NCBI GenBank assembly: GCA_038241255.1
Contig: JBBRFW010000044.1
Location: 1-30,597 of the forward strand
Source: Schlegelella_A sp038241255
GTDB lineage: Bacteria > Pseudomonadota > Gammaproteobacteria > Burkholderiales > Burkholderiaceae_C
Direction: 5' to 3'
DNA: 30,597 bases
The stretch's first letter is position 1; each line of letters opens with the position of its first letter. Below are positions 21,932-30,597 of this stretch, piece by piece. Both the position numbers and the translations under genes were made by a program. Under the pieces are notes generated by a model, which saw only the letters and a program-made list of their open reading frames with translations, searched no databases and had not been told where the DNA came from.

Positions 21932-22925
21932 TGTTTTCTCCGAGCCAGCCTTCGCGTGAGCCGGCGAGCAGTTGATCGACCTTGAGCGCGTACTTCCCGT
22001 TCGAGGTTCCGTAGTGGCAGTCGAGCACCGGCACGCCGGCGACCTTGGCCTGGATCGCCTGATGCAGGTCGAGCTCGATGAAGTCGCCCGCCTTCAGCGC
22101 GAGCAGCTGCTCGACGGTGGCCGGCGCCTGCGCCAACTCGGCGACGAGCTCGACTTCCGCGGCCTGGATCTGCTGCGTCATGAGGTTGACCCAGCGGCGA
22201 TCAGGCGCGGTAGAGCTGCCGTGCATCGTCGAGTAGAGGACGTCGCGGATCGGCTCGAAGGTCGCGTAGGGAATGCAGAAGTGGATCGTCCCGCTCGCCT
22301 CGCCGATCTCGAGCGTGAACGAGGTCGAGACGACGATCTCCGTCGGCTGCGCGATGTTGGCGAACTGCGGCTGCATCTCCGAGCGCTGATACTCGAGCTC
22401 GAGCGGGTAGATCCCGTCCCAGGCGCGCTTGTACTCGCCGGTGACGACGTCGACCAGGCGGCGGATGACGCGCTGCTCGGTGGCGGAGAAGTCGCGCCCC
22501 TCGATCCGGGTCGGGTACTTGCCGGCGCCGCCGAAGAGGGCGTCGATCACCGCGAAGACGAGCGGCGGGTCGCAGACGACGAGGCCAAGCCCGCGCAGGG
22601 GCTTCACAGAGACGATGTTGAAGTTGGTGGGCGACGCGGTCTCGCGCAGGAAGGCGCTGAACTTGTGGACGTGCATCGGCCCGATCGAGACCTCGGGACT
22701 CTTCCTGATGAAGCCGAACAGGCCGGCGCGGATGTTCTTCGCGAAGCGCTCGTTGATGATCTCGAGCGCCGGCATGCGCTCGCGGACCATGCGGTCCTGG
22801 TTGACCAGGTCGTAACGTCGAACGCCGCCTTCGGCGGCCGCCTCCGGCTCGAGCGAATCGCTCTCGCCCGAGATGCCCTGGAGCAGCGCGTCGACTTCGT
22901 CCTGGGTCAGGATCTGCTCGTTCAT
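21921..22925 (-). CDS. fliM: flagellar motor switch protein FliM
   Basis: 334 aa. The N-terminal CheY-P-binding peptide ILTQDEVDALLQGISGE is at residues 5-21; the middle CheC-like domain has the FliG-contacting GPMHVHKF motif; the C-terminal SpoA domain ends in LDCHYGTSNGKYALKVDQLL. FliM links CheY-P to rotation-direction switching between FliG and FliN. ATG 22925 is chosen because it begins the canonical MNEQILTQDEVDALL; the upstream frame runs through the repeat element. Stop codon inside the fliN start region. Confidence 0.97.
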   Translation of the reverse strand: MNEQILTQDEVDALLQGISGESDSLEPEAAAEGGVRRYDLVNQDRMVRERMPALEIINERFAKNIRAGLFGFIRKSPEVSIGPMHVHKFSAFLRETASPTNFNIVSVKPLRGLGLVVCDPPLVFAVIDALFGGAGKYPTRIEGRDFSATEQRVIRRLVDVVTGEYKRAWDGIYPLELEYQRSEMQPQFANIAQPTEIVVSTSFTLEIGEASGTIHFCIPYATFEPIRDVLYSTMHGSSTAPDRRWVNLMTQQIQAAEVELVAELAQAPATVEQLLALKAGDFIELDLHQAIQAKVAGVPVLDCHYGTSNGKYALKVDQLLAGSREGWLGENNVH

Positions 22926-23001
22926 GCCGGGCTCCGCCGGGCCGCCCCGAAGGGCGCGGGCGCCCCCGTGGGGGGCAGCGAACGAAGTGAGCGTGGGGGC
23001 G
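22926..23001. repeat. GC-rich intergenic repeat, copy 2 (fliL-fliM gap)
   Basis: The 76-nt gap between the fliL stop and the fliM start is filled by a C-rich arm (GGCCGCCCCGAAGGGCGCG), GTGGGGGGCAGCGAACGAAG and TGAGCGTGGGGGCG. It shares the GGGGGGCAGCGA core and layout with the copy between fliQ and fliR. CGCCCCC/GGGGGCA stretches can fold into a hairpin. Confidence 0.55.
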
Positions 23002-23745
23002 TCATTGGATGATGAAGCTCGAGAAGTGGACGTGCTCAATCGGATTGCGCTGGTCGGCAGCGCGGCGGCGCGGCTTCGGCTTGGCGGCATCGGCGGCGAC
23101 CCCGCTGGCGGCAGCGCTGGCGCCCGTGGCTGACGCGATCGCAGCGCTCGCCGCAGCGGTTGCGCCGCTCGCCGCTACGGACGCGCCTTCGGCGACGCCA
23201 GGCGCCGCCGCGACGAAGGCGATCGGCGCTGGCGTCACCGGCTCGGGCGACGCGATCTCGATGCCCATCGGCCGCACCGCCTCGCGCATGATCTCCTGCG
23301 CCAGCTGCTCCTTGCCGTCGCGGCTGAGGAGATCCTTCGAGCTCTTGTTGGCAAGGATCATCAGGATCGAGTTGCGGATCGCCGGCATGTAGGCCTTGAT
23401 CTGGTCGGCGGAAACGCCGTTGTCGAGCTCGAGCGTGATGCCGATCTGCGCGTAGCGGTCAACTTCCTTGTCGGCGAGGTTGACGACGAACGGGTCGAGC
23501 GGCAGGTAGATCGGCACGTTTTTCGGATCGATGCGGGCCGGGCCGGCATGGTCCGCCGCGGCATCGTCGTCGCCGGCCGCCGCAGCCGCCGCGTGGGCGG
23601 CGCGCTGCTTGAGAAAGACGATCGTGCCGGCGCCGAGCGCGAGCACGAGCGCGAGCACCGCGGCACCGATGACGATGAGCTTTTTCTTCGGGCGCCGGAA
23701 CACCGACGCGTCGTCGACGGCGGGGTCGGCCATCACTGCAGACAT
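23002..23745 (-). CDS. fliL: flagellar basal body-associated protein FliL, with Ala-rich insertion
   Basis: 247 aa. Short cytoplasmic tail, transmembrane helix about residues 22-45 (LIVIGAAVLALVLALGAGTI), then the periplasmic FliL domain: YLPLDPFVVNLADKEVDRYA, ITLELDN, MPAIRNSILMILANKSSKDL and the C-terminal HVHFSSFIIQ. FliL forms rings around MotAB stators. It is longer than usual (typically about 150-190 residues) because about 60 Ala/Ser/Pro-rich residues (168-230) lie between the FliL domain and the conserved HFSSFIIQ end. ATG 23745 has AAGGAG 6 nt upstream, the best ribosome-binding site in the operon, consistent with a separate transcription or translation start after the 162-nt fliK-fliL gap. 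Confidence 0.95.
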   Translation of the reverse strand: MSAVMADPAVDDASVFRRPKKKLIVIGAAVLALVLALGAGTIVFLKQRAAHAAAAAAGDDDAAADHAGPARIDPKNVPIYLPLDPFVVNLADKEVDRYAQIGITLELDNGVSADQIKAYMPAIRNSILMILANKSSKDLLSRDGKEQLAQEIMREAVRPMGIEIASPEPVTPAPIAFVAAAPGVAEGASVAASGATAAASAAIASATGASAAASGVAADAAKPKPRRRAADQRNPIEHVHFSSFIIQ

Positions 23746-23907
23746 CGAAGCTCCTTCGGGCCCTGGCACCGGTTCGCGGCCGCGCCTGCGCCGGATTGCG
23801 CAGCTCGCTGACCTTGAGGCAAATTATGAAAAGCGGGGCCTTGCGCGAAGCGGCGATAAGCGAGGCTTTTCGCGGCCAGACGGCGCAGCGCCGGCGCGGC
23901 TGCCGTG
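23746..23907 (-). promoter_or_regulatory. fliK-fliL intergenic region, possible internal promoter
   Basis: This 162-nt gap is the longest within the operon. On the minus strand CATAAT (plus-strand 23823-23828) lies in a locally AT-rich stretch about 80 nt before fliL and could be a -10 element; no convincing -35, sigma-28 or sigma-54 motif is seen. Together with the strong fliL ribosome-binding site this suggests, but does not prove, an internal promoter for fliLMNOPQR. Confidence 0.3.
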
Positions 23908-25208
<1,301 letters not shown>

Positions 25209-25212
<4 letters not shown>

Positions 25213-25676
25213 AGCCGCGCCGGACCGGGGGCCGTGAGGCGGTTCCACGACGCGCGGACGGCGCGGTCGTCGCTTTCCTTCTGCTCGAGGCGCGCGTCGA
25301 TCGACTCGCGCTCGCGCAGGCGCCGCTCGACGAGCTTCTTGAGACCGGCCGCTCGCAGCTCGTGGCCGCGCACGAAGGCCTCGGCGCGCTCGACCTGGAC
25401 GGCGGCGTGGACGGCGGCGCGTTCCTGCTGCTCGATCGCCTGCGTCAGCCGGTGCATGAAGCCCTGGTAGCAGCGCACGAGCTCGATCTTGCCCTCGCGG
25501 CAGAACTCGGCGCTCCAGCGCTGCTCGTATTCGCGCCGATAGGCCACGAGCTGCTCGGCCTGCGCCTCGGCGGCGCGCTTGGCAGTCTCGGCCTTGAGCT
25601 GCTCCGCGAGCGCGTCGTAGCGCTGCCGCTCGGCCTGCGCAAGGAGGAGGGCGAGCGGTTGCAGGTCGTCGTGCAT
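25209..25676 (-). CDS. fliJ: flagellar export chaperone FliJ
   Basis: 155 aa, almost entirely a charged antiparallel coiled coil (for example LAQAERQRYDALAEQLKAET and QVERAEAFVRGHELRAAGLK), the expected FliJ/CesT-like stalk that activates the FliI ATPase. Length and position between fliI and fliK fit. ATG 25676 begins the conserved hydrophobic start PLALLLAQAE; no clear ribosome-binding site is visible. The stop TGA is shared with the fliK GTG start. Confidence 0.92.
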
Positions 25677-25705
25677 GGCGATGAGTCGAACGAGGGAGGA
25701 GGATG

Positions 25706-27175
25706 TCAGGCGGCGAGCACGGCGTGCAGGAACGCCAGGCTGTCGTCGAGGCAGGCCGGCTCGGCCATGTTCTGTTGCAACAGGCGGTTCATCGGCTCGT
25801 GCAGGCGCACGGCGAGGTCGAGGTCGGCGTCGTGGCCGGGCGCGTAGGCGCCGAGCTGGATCAGGTCGCGCGCCTTCTGGTATCGCGCGTGCAGCTGGCG
25901 GAAGCGCCGTGCCGCGTCGAGGTGGTCGCTTGCCGCGACGTTGGTCATCACCCGCGACACCGAGCGCTCGATGTCGATCGCCGGATAGTGGCCCGCCTCG
26001 GCCAGCTCGCGCGAGAGGACGATGTGGCCGTCGAGAATGCCGCGCGCGGCGTCGGCGATCGGATCGTTCGGGTCGTCGCCTTCGGAGAGCACGGTGTAGA
26101 AGGCGGTGATCGAACCGCCGCCGGCGGCGCCGTTGCCGCTCCGCTCGACGAGCTGCGGCAGCCGCGCGAAGCAGCTCGGCGGATAGCCCTTGGTGGCGGG
26201 CGGCTCGCCGATCGCGAGCGCGATCTCGCGCTGCGCCATCGCGTAACGCGTCAGCGAGTCCATCAACAGCAGCACGTTCTTGCCGCGATCGCGGAAGTGC
26301 TCTGCGATCACGGTCGCATAGTTCGCGCCCTGCATGCGAACGAGCGGCGGCGCGTCGGCAGGCGCCGCGACGACGACCGAGCGCCGGATGCCGTCCTCGC
26401 CGAGGATGTCTTCGATAAATTCCTTCACCTCGCGGCCGCGCTCGCCGATCAGGCCGACGACGATCACGTCGGCGGCGGTGTAGCGGGCCATCATGCCGAG
26501 CAGCACGCTCTTGCCGACGCCGGTGCCGGCGAAGAGGCCGATACGCTGGCCCCGGCCGACGGTGAGCATGGCGTTGATCGCGCGCACGCCGGTGTCCAGG
26601 GGCGTGCGCACCGGGTCGCGGTCCATGGCGTTGATCGGTCGGCGCGCGACGGGCTCGTCGTGAACGAGCGCGAGCGGGCCCTTGCGGTCCATCGGCTGAC
26701 CTTGCGAATCGACGACGCGGCCGAGTAGGCCGTCGCCGACCGGTAGGTGCAGCGTGCGGTCGACCGTGCGCCGCCAAGGATGGCGCGCGGTGCCGAGCCT
26801 CATCGCCATCACCGGCGAAGGGCGCGGGATGACCAGCGCGCCGCTCGATAGGCCGTGCACGTCGCCGGTGGGCATCAGGTAGGCGCGGTCGCCCGAGAAG
26901 CCGACGACTTCGGCGATCACCGGCGGCCCCGCATCGGCGCCGCGTCGGTCCTGGTGGATCTCGCACACCGAGCCGACCGGAACGCGGATTCCCGCGGCCT
27001 CCAGAACGAGGCCCGTGACGCGGACGAGGCGACCTTGCGTCTCGAGCGGCAAGGGCTCGACGGTCGCGGCCTGCAGGTCGGCGAGATAGCGACGCCAGCG
27101 CTTGCTGACGCGATCGGCGTCGACCGCGGCTCCGCCGTCATGCCGAGCGGAGCGAAGGATCTCGGCCTCACGCAT
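25706..27175 (-). CDS. fliI: flagellum-specific ATP synthase FliI
   Basis: 489-aa export ATPase, F1-beta-like. The Walker A motif AGTGVGKS is at residues 216-223; the catalytic glutamate lies in GLIGERGREVKEF; Walker B is NVLLLMDSLTRYAMAQRE; GEPPATKGYPPSCFARLPQL and TAFYTVLSEGDDPNDPIADA are family signatures. It forms a hexamer with FliH and FliJ under the export gate. The first ~22 residues (MREAEILRSARHDGGAAVDA) are encoded by one arm of an inverted-repeat element and are unlike normal FliI N-termini; conserved sequence begins near RVSKRWRRYL. ATG 27175 overlaps fliH by 8 nt. Confidence 0.96.
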   Translation of the reverse strand: MREAEILRSARHDGGAAVDADRVSKRWRRYLADLQAATVEPLPLETQGRLVRVTGLVLEAAGIRVPVGSVCEIHQDRRGADAGPPVIAEVVGFSGDRAYLMPTGDVHGLSSGALVIPRPSPVMAMRLGTARHPWRRTVDRTLHLPVGDGLLGRVVDSQGQPMDRKGPLALVHDEPVARRPINAMDRDPVRTPLDTGVRAINAMLTVGRGQRIGLFAGTGVGKSVLLGMMARYTAADVIVVGLIGERGREVKEFIEDILGEDGIRRSVVVAAPADAPPLVRMQGANYATVIAEHFRDRGKNVLLLMDSLTRYAMAQREIALAIGEPPATKGYPPSCFARLPQLVERSGNGAAGGGSITAFYTVLSEGDDPNDPIADAARGILDGHIVLSRELAEAGHYPAIDIERSVSRVMTNVAASDHLDAARRFRQLHARYQKARDLIQLGAYAPGHDADLDLAVRLHEPMNRLLQQNMAEPACLDDSLAFLHAVLAA

Positions 27176-27205
27176 CGCCGGGATCCTTCGCTTCGCTCAG
27201 GGCGG
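27138..27205. repeat. inverted-repeat element spanning the fliH-fliI junction
   Basis: GCCGAGCGGAGCGAAGGATC (27142-27161) is an imperfect inverted copy of GATCCTTCGCTTCGCTCAGG (27182-27201), with 20 nt between. The core GATCCTTCGCTxCGCTC is a widespread bacterial short repeat motif (established by general observation; exact family not assigned). It encodes the last ~10 residues of FliH and about residues 5-12 of FliI. Confidence 0.65.
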
Positions 27206-27956
27206 CGGAAGGTGAAGCGCCCGGCGTCGCGTCGTGCCACGGCAGCGCGCTGCCGAGTGACGCGACCGCGCGCCGCCAACGCTCATCGATGGTCGCGTCG
27301 ACCAGGCCGATGTCGGATTCGATGCGGCAGCCGCCGCGCGACACCGACGGATCGGAGACGACGCGGGCGCCGCGCGCGGCGATCGCCTCGGCCGAATTGC
27401 CGGCGATGAGCGCGTGGTCGTCGGGATGGACGCGCAGGACGATGTGGCGCGCGCTCAGCAGGAGCGCGTCGAGCGCCTGCTCGGCGACCTGCGCGACGCC
27501 CTCGGGGCGCGCCTGCAATTCGCTTCGCAGCACCTGGCGCGCCAGCGACGTCGCCGTCGCGGCGATCGCTCGAGCCATTTCCTGCTGCAGCGCGTCGAGC
27601 TGCTCGCCGACTGAGCGCACCAGCGCGCCGACCTGCGCCGTCGTCTGCGCGGCGAAGCTCTGCTTGAACCCTTCCAGCGCAACGAGGCCGTCGCGGTAGC
27701 CGTCCTGGTAGCCCGACTGGCGGGCCGCGCGCACCTGCTGCGCGCGCACCTCGGAAGGATCGGTCGGCACCTCGGCCTCGCGCGGCGCCGCCGTGTCCGG
27801 CGTGGCGCCGGCCGAGACGTCGCCGAACGACCACGACGCGAACGAGCTCAACTCCTCGCGCGGAATGAAGCGTGAATAGAGGTCTCGCGGCACGGCGCGC
27901 GCGCCTTCGCCGGGAGGCGGCACCGGGCGCGGCTTGCTCGCAGTCATCGGGCGCAT
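27168..27956 (-). CDS. fliH: flagellar assembly protein FliH (ATPase regulator)
   Basis: 262 aa. The N-terminal part is Pro/Arg-rich with the FLHA/gate-binding aromatic stretch (FASWSFGD, about residues 39-46); a glycine-spaced helix follows (SGYQDGYRDGLVALEGFKQS), then a coiled coil and the FliH/SctL C-terminal domain (ALLLSARHIVLRVHPDDHAL, SRGGCRIESDIGLVDATIDE). It dimerises and inhibits FliI and tethers it to FliN. The last residues ALSEAKDPGDA come from an inverted-repeat insertion. ATG 27956 is used (ATG 27947 also in frame); neither has a clear ribosome-binding site. It lies 36 nt after fliG. Confidence 0.94.
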   Translation of the reverse strand: MRPMTASKPRPVPPPGEGARAVPRDLYSRFIPREELSSFASWSFGDVSAGATPDTAAPREAEVPTDPSEVRAQQVRAARQSGYQDGYRDGLVALEGFKQSFAAQTTAQVGALVRSVGEQLDALQQEMARAIAATATSLARQVLRSELQARPEGVAQVAEQALDALLLSARHIVLRVHPDDHALIAGNSAEAIAARGARVVSDPSVSRGGCRIESDIGLVDATIDERWRRAVASLGSALPWHDATPGASPSAALSEAKDPGDA

Positions 27957-27992
27957 GTCGGCGAAGCGGAAGTCATCGTTCGCGGCGCGGCT

Positions 27993-28994
27993 TCATAGGA
28001 ATTCGTCCCCGCTGCCGCCGCCGATCACGAGCTGGCCTTCCTCGGCGAGGCGGCGCACGATCTTCAGGAGCTCCTTCTGCTCGGCCTCGACCTCGGCAAC
28101 GCGCACCGGACCGCGCGCATCGAGCTCTTCCTTGAGCGTCTCGGCGGCACGCGTCGACATGTTCTTGAGGACGCGGTCGCGTAGCTCGGGCTTGGCGCCC
28201 TTGAGCGCGATGACGAGCGACTCGGACTGCACTTCCTTCAGCAGCGCCTGGATGCCGCGGTCGTCGACGCGCATCAGGTCGTCGAAGGTGAAGAGGTTGT
28301 CCATCACGCGCTGCGCGAGGTCGTTGTCGGCCTCGCGGATGTAGTCGAGCGCGGCCGTCTCGATGCTGGTGCCGAGCAAATTGATCATCTCGGCCGCGGT
28401 CTTGACGCCGCCGAGCGGCGCCATGCGCGCCTGCTCGCCGCCGGTGACCATGCGGCCCATCACCTCGCTCAGGTCCTTCAAGGCCGAAGGCTGGATGCCG
28501 TCGAGCGTGGCGATGCGAACGAGCACCTCGTTCCTCTGCCGCTCGGTGAAGGTCTTCAGCACCGCCGCGGCCTGGTCGCTGTCGAGATGGACGAGCACCG
28601 CGGCGACGATCTGCGGGTGCTCCTGGCGCAGCATCTCGCCGATCGAGGCCGCGTCCATCCACTTCAGCCCCTCGATGCCGGAGATGTCGCCGTTCTGCAG
28701 GATGCGGTCGATCAGCAGGTTGGCCTTGTCCTCGTCGAGCGCTTTCTTGAGCACGTTCCTGACGTAGTTGCCGGTGTCGGAGACGAGCGGGCTGCGGCTG
28801 GATGCGATGGTCGTGAATTTCGCGAGCACCTTGTCGAGCCGTTCCTTCGGTACCGAGGTCATGCGCGCGATCGTCGCGCCGAGGCCTTGCACCTCGCGCG
28901 GCGACAGGTGCTTGAACACCGCCGCGGCCTCCTCTTCACCGAGCGACATGAGCAGGATGGCCGCGTCTTCCAGGCCGGCTTCGTCAAACGCCAT
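27993..28994 (-). CDS. fliG: flagellar motor switch protein FliG
   Basis: 333 aa, the standard length. N-terminal FliF-binding domain (AAILLMSLGEEEAAAVFKHL), middle domain with EHPQIVAAVLVHLDSDQAAA (EHPQ motif), and C-terminal torque domain with FTFDDLMRVDDRGIQALLKE and the charged torque helix around IALKGAKPELRDRVLKNMST. FliG transmits stator torque and reverses with FliM. ATG 28994 has GGAAAG 8 nt upstream and lies 24 nt after fliF. Confidence 0.97.
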   Translation of the reverse strand: MAFDEAGLEDAAILLMSLGEEEAAAVFKHLSPREVQGLGATIARMTSVPKERLDKVLAKFTTIASSRSPLVSDTGNYVRNVLKKALDEDKANLLIDRILQNGDISGIEGLKWMDAASIGEMLRQEHPQIVAAVLVHLDSDQAAAVLKTFTERQRNEVLVRIATLDGIQPSALKDLSEVMGRMVTGGEQARMAPLGGVKTAAEMINLLGTSIETAALDYIREADNDLAQRVMDNLFTFDDLMRVDDRGIQALLKEVQSESLVIALKGAKPELRDRVLKNMSTRAAETLKEELDARGPVRVAEVEAEQKELLKIVRRLAEEGQLVIGGGSGDEFL

Positions 28995-29018
28995 GGGTCG
29001 TGCTTTCCGTTCGCGGGT

Positions 29019-30597
29019 TCAGGCGGCTTCGCCGCCGCCGACCCAGCCGCGGACGATGCCGGCGACGGCCGCCGGGTTGTCCTTGGCGAGCGCCTTCGCG
29101 CCTTCGATCTGGCGCAGGTAGGCCGGCGCGGCGAGCTGCGGCGGATAGCTCTGCGCGTCGTCGACGACGGCGTCGATGCGCGACCCGGGGCGGGGGAGCT
29201 GCGCCGGCCGTGCCGCGAAGGTGCTTTTTACCGCCGGCCGAACGAGGCCGAAGAAGACGAGCACCGCGACCAGGGCGAGGCCGACCGGCAGCGCCGCCGC
29301 ACGAACCAGGTCGATCACTTCGGGGTTCTTCCAGAACGGCGTCTCGGGGGCGGTCGATGTCGGCTCGGCCCTGAACGGCGCGTTGATCACCTTGACCGAG
29401 TCGCCGCGCTCCTTGTTGAAGCCGATCGATTCGCGCACGAGCGCGGTGAGCTTCTCGATCTCCTCGGCGCCGAGCGGCACCAGGGTCGTCTTGCCCTTGG
29501 TGTCGGTGACGCTGCGGTGGTTGACGACGACCGCCGCATTGAGGCGCTTGACGTTGCCGGTCGCGCTTTTGGTGACCCGCACCGTCTTGTCTACTTCGTA
29601 GTTGGTGACGGCCTCGCGCCGTCCGCCGCTGGCCGAGGCGACACCGGTCGGCGCGCCCTGCAGCGGCTGCGACGCGCCGGTGAGCGGCGCCGTCGCCGCG
29701 ATCGGCGGCTGGTTCGACGCCGCGCCAGGAACGCCGCTGGCGAGCGCGCCGCCGCCAGCGCCGCCCTGCTCGGTGGTCTGCTGGCTGCGGATCGAGATGC
29801 TCGCGTCGGCGCCCTGGTTGGGCTTGAACTCCTCGGAGGTGGCTTCGGTCTGCGAGAAGTCGACATCCGCCGTGACGCTGGCGCGCAGGTTGTCGTGGCC
29901 GACGATCGGCTCGACAAGCTCGAGGATGCGCTTGGTGTAGCCGGCCTCGATCTGGTTCACGTACTGGAGCTGCTGCGCGTCGAGCCCGGCGCCGGGCGCG
30001 CTCTCGCCGCCGGTGAGCAGCGAGCCACTCTGGTCAAGGATGCTCACCGCCTTGGGGCTCATCTCGGGCACGCTTGACGAGACGAGGTGGACGATGCCGG
30101 CGATCTGGGCCCGATCGAGCGCGCGGCCGGGATGCAGCGTCAACAGCACCGACGCGCTCGGCTTCTGCTGCTCGCGAAAGAATCCGTTCTGGTTCGGCAG
30201 CGCGAGGTGGACACGCGCCGCCTGCACCGCGGCCAGCGACGAGATCGAGCGTGTCAGCTCGCCCTCGAGGCCGCGCTGGAACGTGAGGCGCTCCTGGAAC
30301 TGGGTCTGGCCGAAGCGGGCGCTGTCCATCAGCTCGAAGCCGGAGACGGCGCCCTTCGGCAGGCCGGCCGTCGCCATCTTCAGGCGCAGGTCATGAACTT
30401 GTGCCGCCGGCACGAGGATCGCCGCCCCGCCTTCGGCCATGCGATACGGCACGTTCATCTGCGAGAGCTGGGCGATGACGGCGCCGCCGTCCTTGTCGGC
30501 GAGGTTGGCGTAGAGCACCTTGTAGTCGCCGTGCGAGTTCCACGCGGTCATCGCGTACACGACCGCGGCCAGCGCCGCGACGCCGATCAGCGCGCTC
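29019..30597 (-). CDS. fliF: flagellar MS-ring protein FliF (5' end outside window)
   Basis: About 526 residues are visible; the frame is open to base 30597, so the N-terminal ~25-40 residues and the start codon lie beyond the right edge. The visible sequence begins in the first transmembrane helix (ALIGVAALAAVVYAMTAW), then the YscJ-like ring-building motifs (YKVLYANLADKDGGAVIAQL, ARVHLALPNQNGFFREQQKP, AGIVHLVSSSVPEMSP, then KAVSILDQSGSLL), a linker rich in Ala/Gly/Pro (about 250-320), the second helix (VGLALVAVLVFFGLVRP) and the C-terminal FliG-binding tail ending DNPAAVAGIVRGWVG. FliF builds the MS ring on which the C-ring assembles. Confidence 0.96.
   Translation of the reverse strand, partial: SALIGVAALAAVVYAMTAWNSHGDYKVLYANLADKDGGAVIAQLSQMNVPYRMAEGGAAILVPAAQVHDLRLKMATAGLPKGAVSGFELMDSARFGQTQFQERLTFQRGLEGELTRSISSLAAVQAARVHLALPNQNGFFREQQKPSASVLLTLHPGRALDRAQIAGIVHLVSSSVPEMSPKAVSILDQSGSLLTGGESAPGAGLDAQQLQYVNQIEAGYTKRILELVEPIVGHDNLRASVTADVDFSQTEATSEEFKPNQGADASISIRSQQTTEQGGAGGGALASGVPGAASNQPPIAATAPLTGASQPLQGAPTGVASASGGRREAVTNYEVDKTVRVTKSATGNVKRLNAAVVVNHRSVTDTKGKTTLVPLGAEEIEKLTALVRESIGFNKERGDSVKVINAPFRAEPTSTAPETPFWKNPEVIDLVRAAALPVGLALVAVLVFFGLVRPAVKSTFAARPAQLPRPGSRIDAVVDDAQSYPPQLAAPAYLRQIEGAKALAKDNPAAVAGIVRGWVGGGEAA

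Noticed and set aside
21972..23012. Long plus-strand open frame opposite fliM
   Set aside because: Pure antisense shadow of fliM; no recognisable domain.
22926..23090. N-terminal extension of FliM upstream of 22925
   Set aside because: The extension runs through the intergenic repeat and the end of fliL; MNEQILTQDEVDALL at 22925 is the canonical start.

Overview
This window looks like a GC-rich (roughly 70 %) betaproteobacterial chromosome, most likely Burkholderiales. The reasons are the strong G/C third-position bias, the canonical fliFGHIJK-LMNOPQR flagellar order, a PEP-CTERM protein, Burkholderiales-like metabolic genes, and an intergenic GC-rich repeat of a kind I associate with that order. 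The taxonomic call is inference; no rRNA or tRNA gene is present.

Layout. 1-1248 is the 3' part of a large TPR-containing AfsR/NB-ARC-type regulator. 1397-2050 (minus) encodes a PEP-CTERM surface protein. 2216-3771 (minus) is a fatty acyl-CoA ligase with one frameshift, divergent from a short-chain dehydrogenase at 3859-4617. 4631-5662 (minus) is an RlmN/Cfr-type radical SAM methyltransferase interrupted by an in-frame TAG. Next come a small conserved-looking protein, a serine beta-lactamase-fold hydrolase (minus), and a two-gene minus-strand unit: an RsbQ-like alpha/beta hydrolase followed by a PAS histidine kinase. A GlcG/HbpS-like protein follows. 9852-12283 (plus) is a tight unit of a small protein, an MFS exporter and an aspartoacylase-like zinc hydrolase. 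12356-13442 holds a palindrome-bearing promoter, a decayed VOC/PhnB gene and a TetR regulator. 13484-17852 (plus) holds a GST, small proteins, an atypical SDR without YxxxK, a sulfite-oxidase-fold protein and a hemerythrin. 17863-18729 (minus) is a fumarylacetoacetase-family hydrolase. 18764-19137 (minus) is the broken C-terminal end of a POT peptide transporter.

19171-30597 (minus) is the flagellar export/basal-body operon, transcribed from the right edge: fliF (5' end outside the window), G, H, I, J, K, a 162-nt gap, then L, M, N, O, P, Q, R. FliF is the MS ring; FliG/M/N the C-ring switch; FliH/I/J the export ATPase complex; FliO/P/Q/R the export gate; FliK the hook-length ruler; FliL a stator-associated protein. 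Many genes overlap by 4-11 nt, indicating translational coupling.

Points of most interest: the RsbQ-like/PAS-histidine kinase pair; four disrupted genes within 17 kb; an SDR lacking its catalytic Tyr and Lys; an inverted-repeat element absorbed into both fliH and fliI; and a promoter whose -35 box lies inside a perfect 6-3-6 dyad. I found no clearly new multi-gene defence or mobile system.
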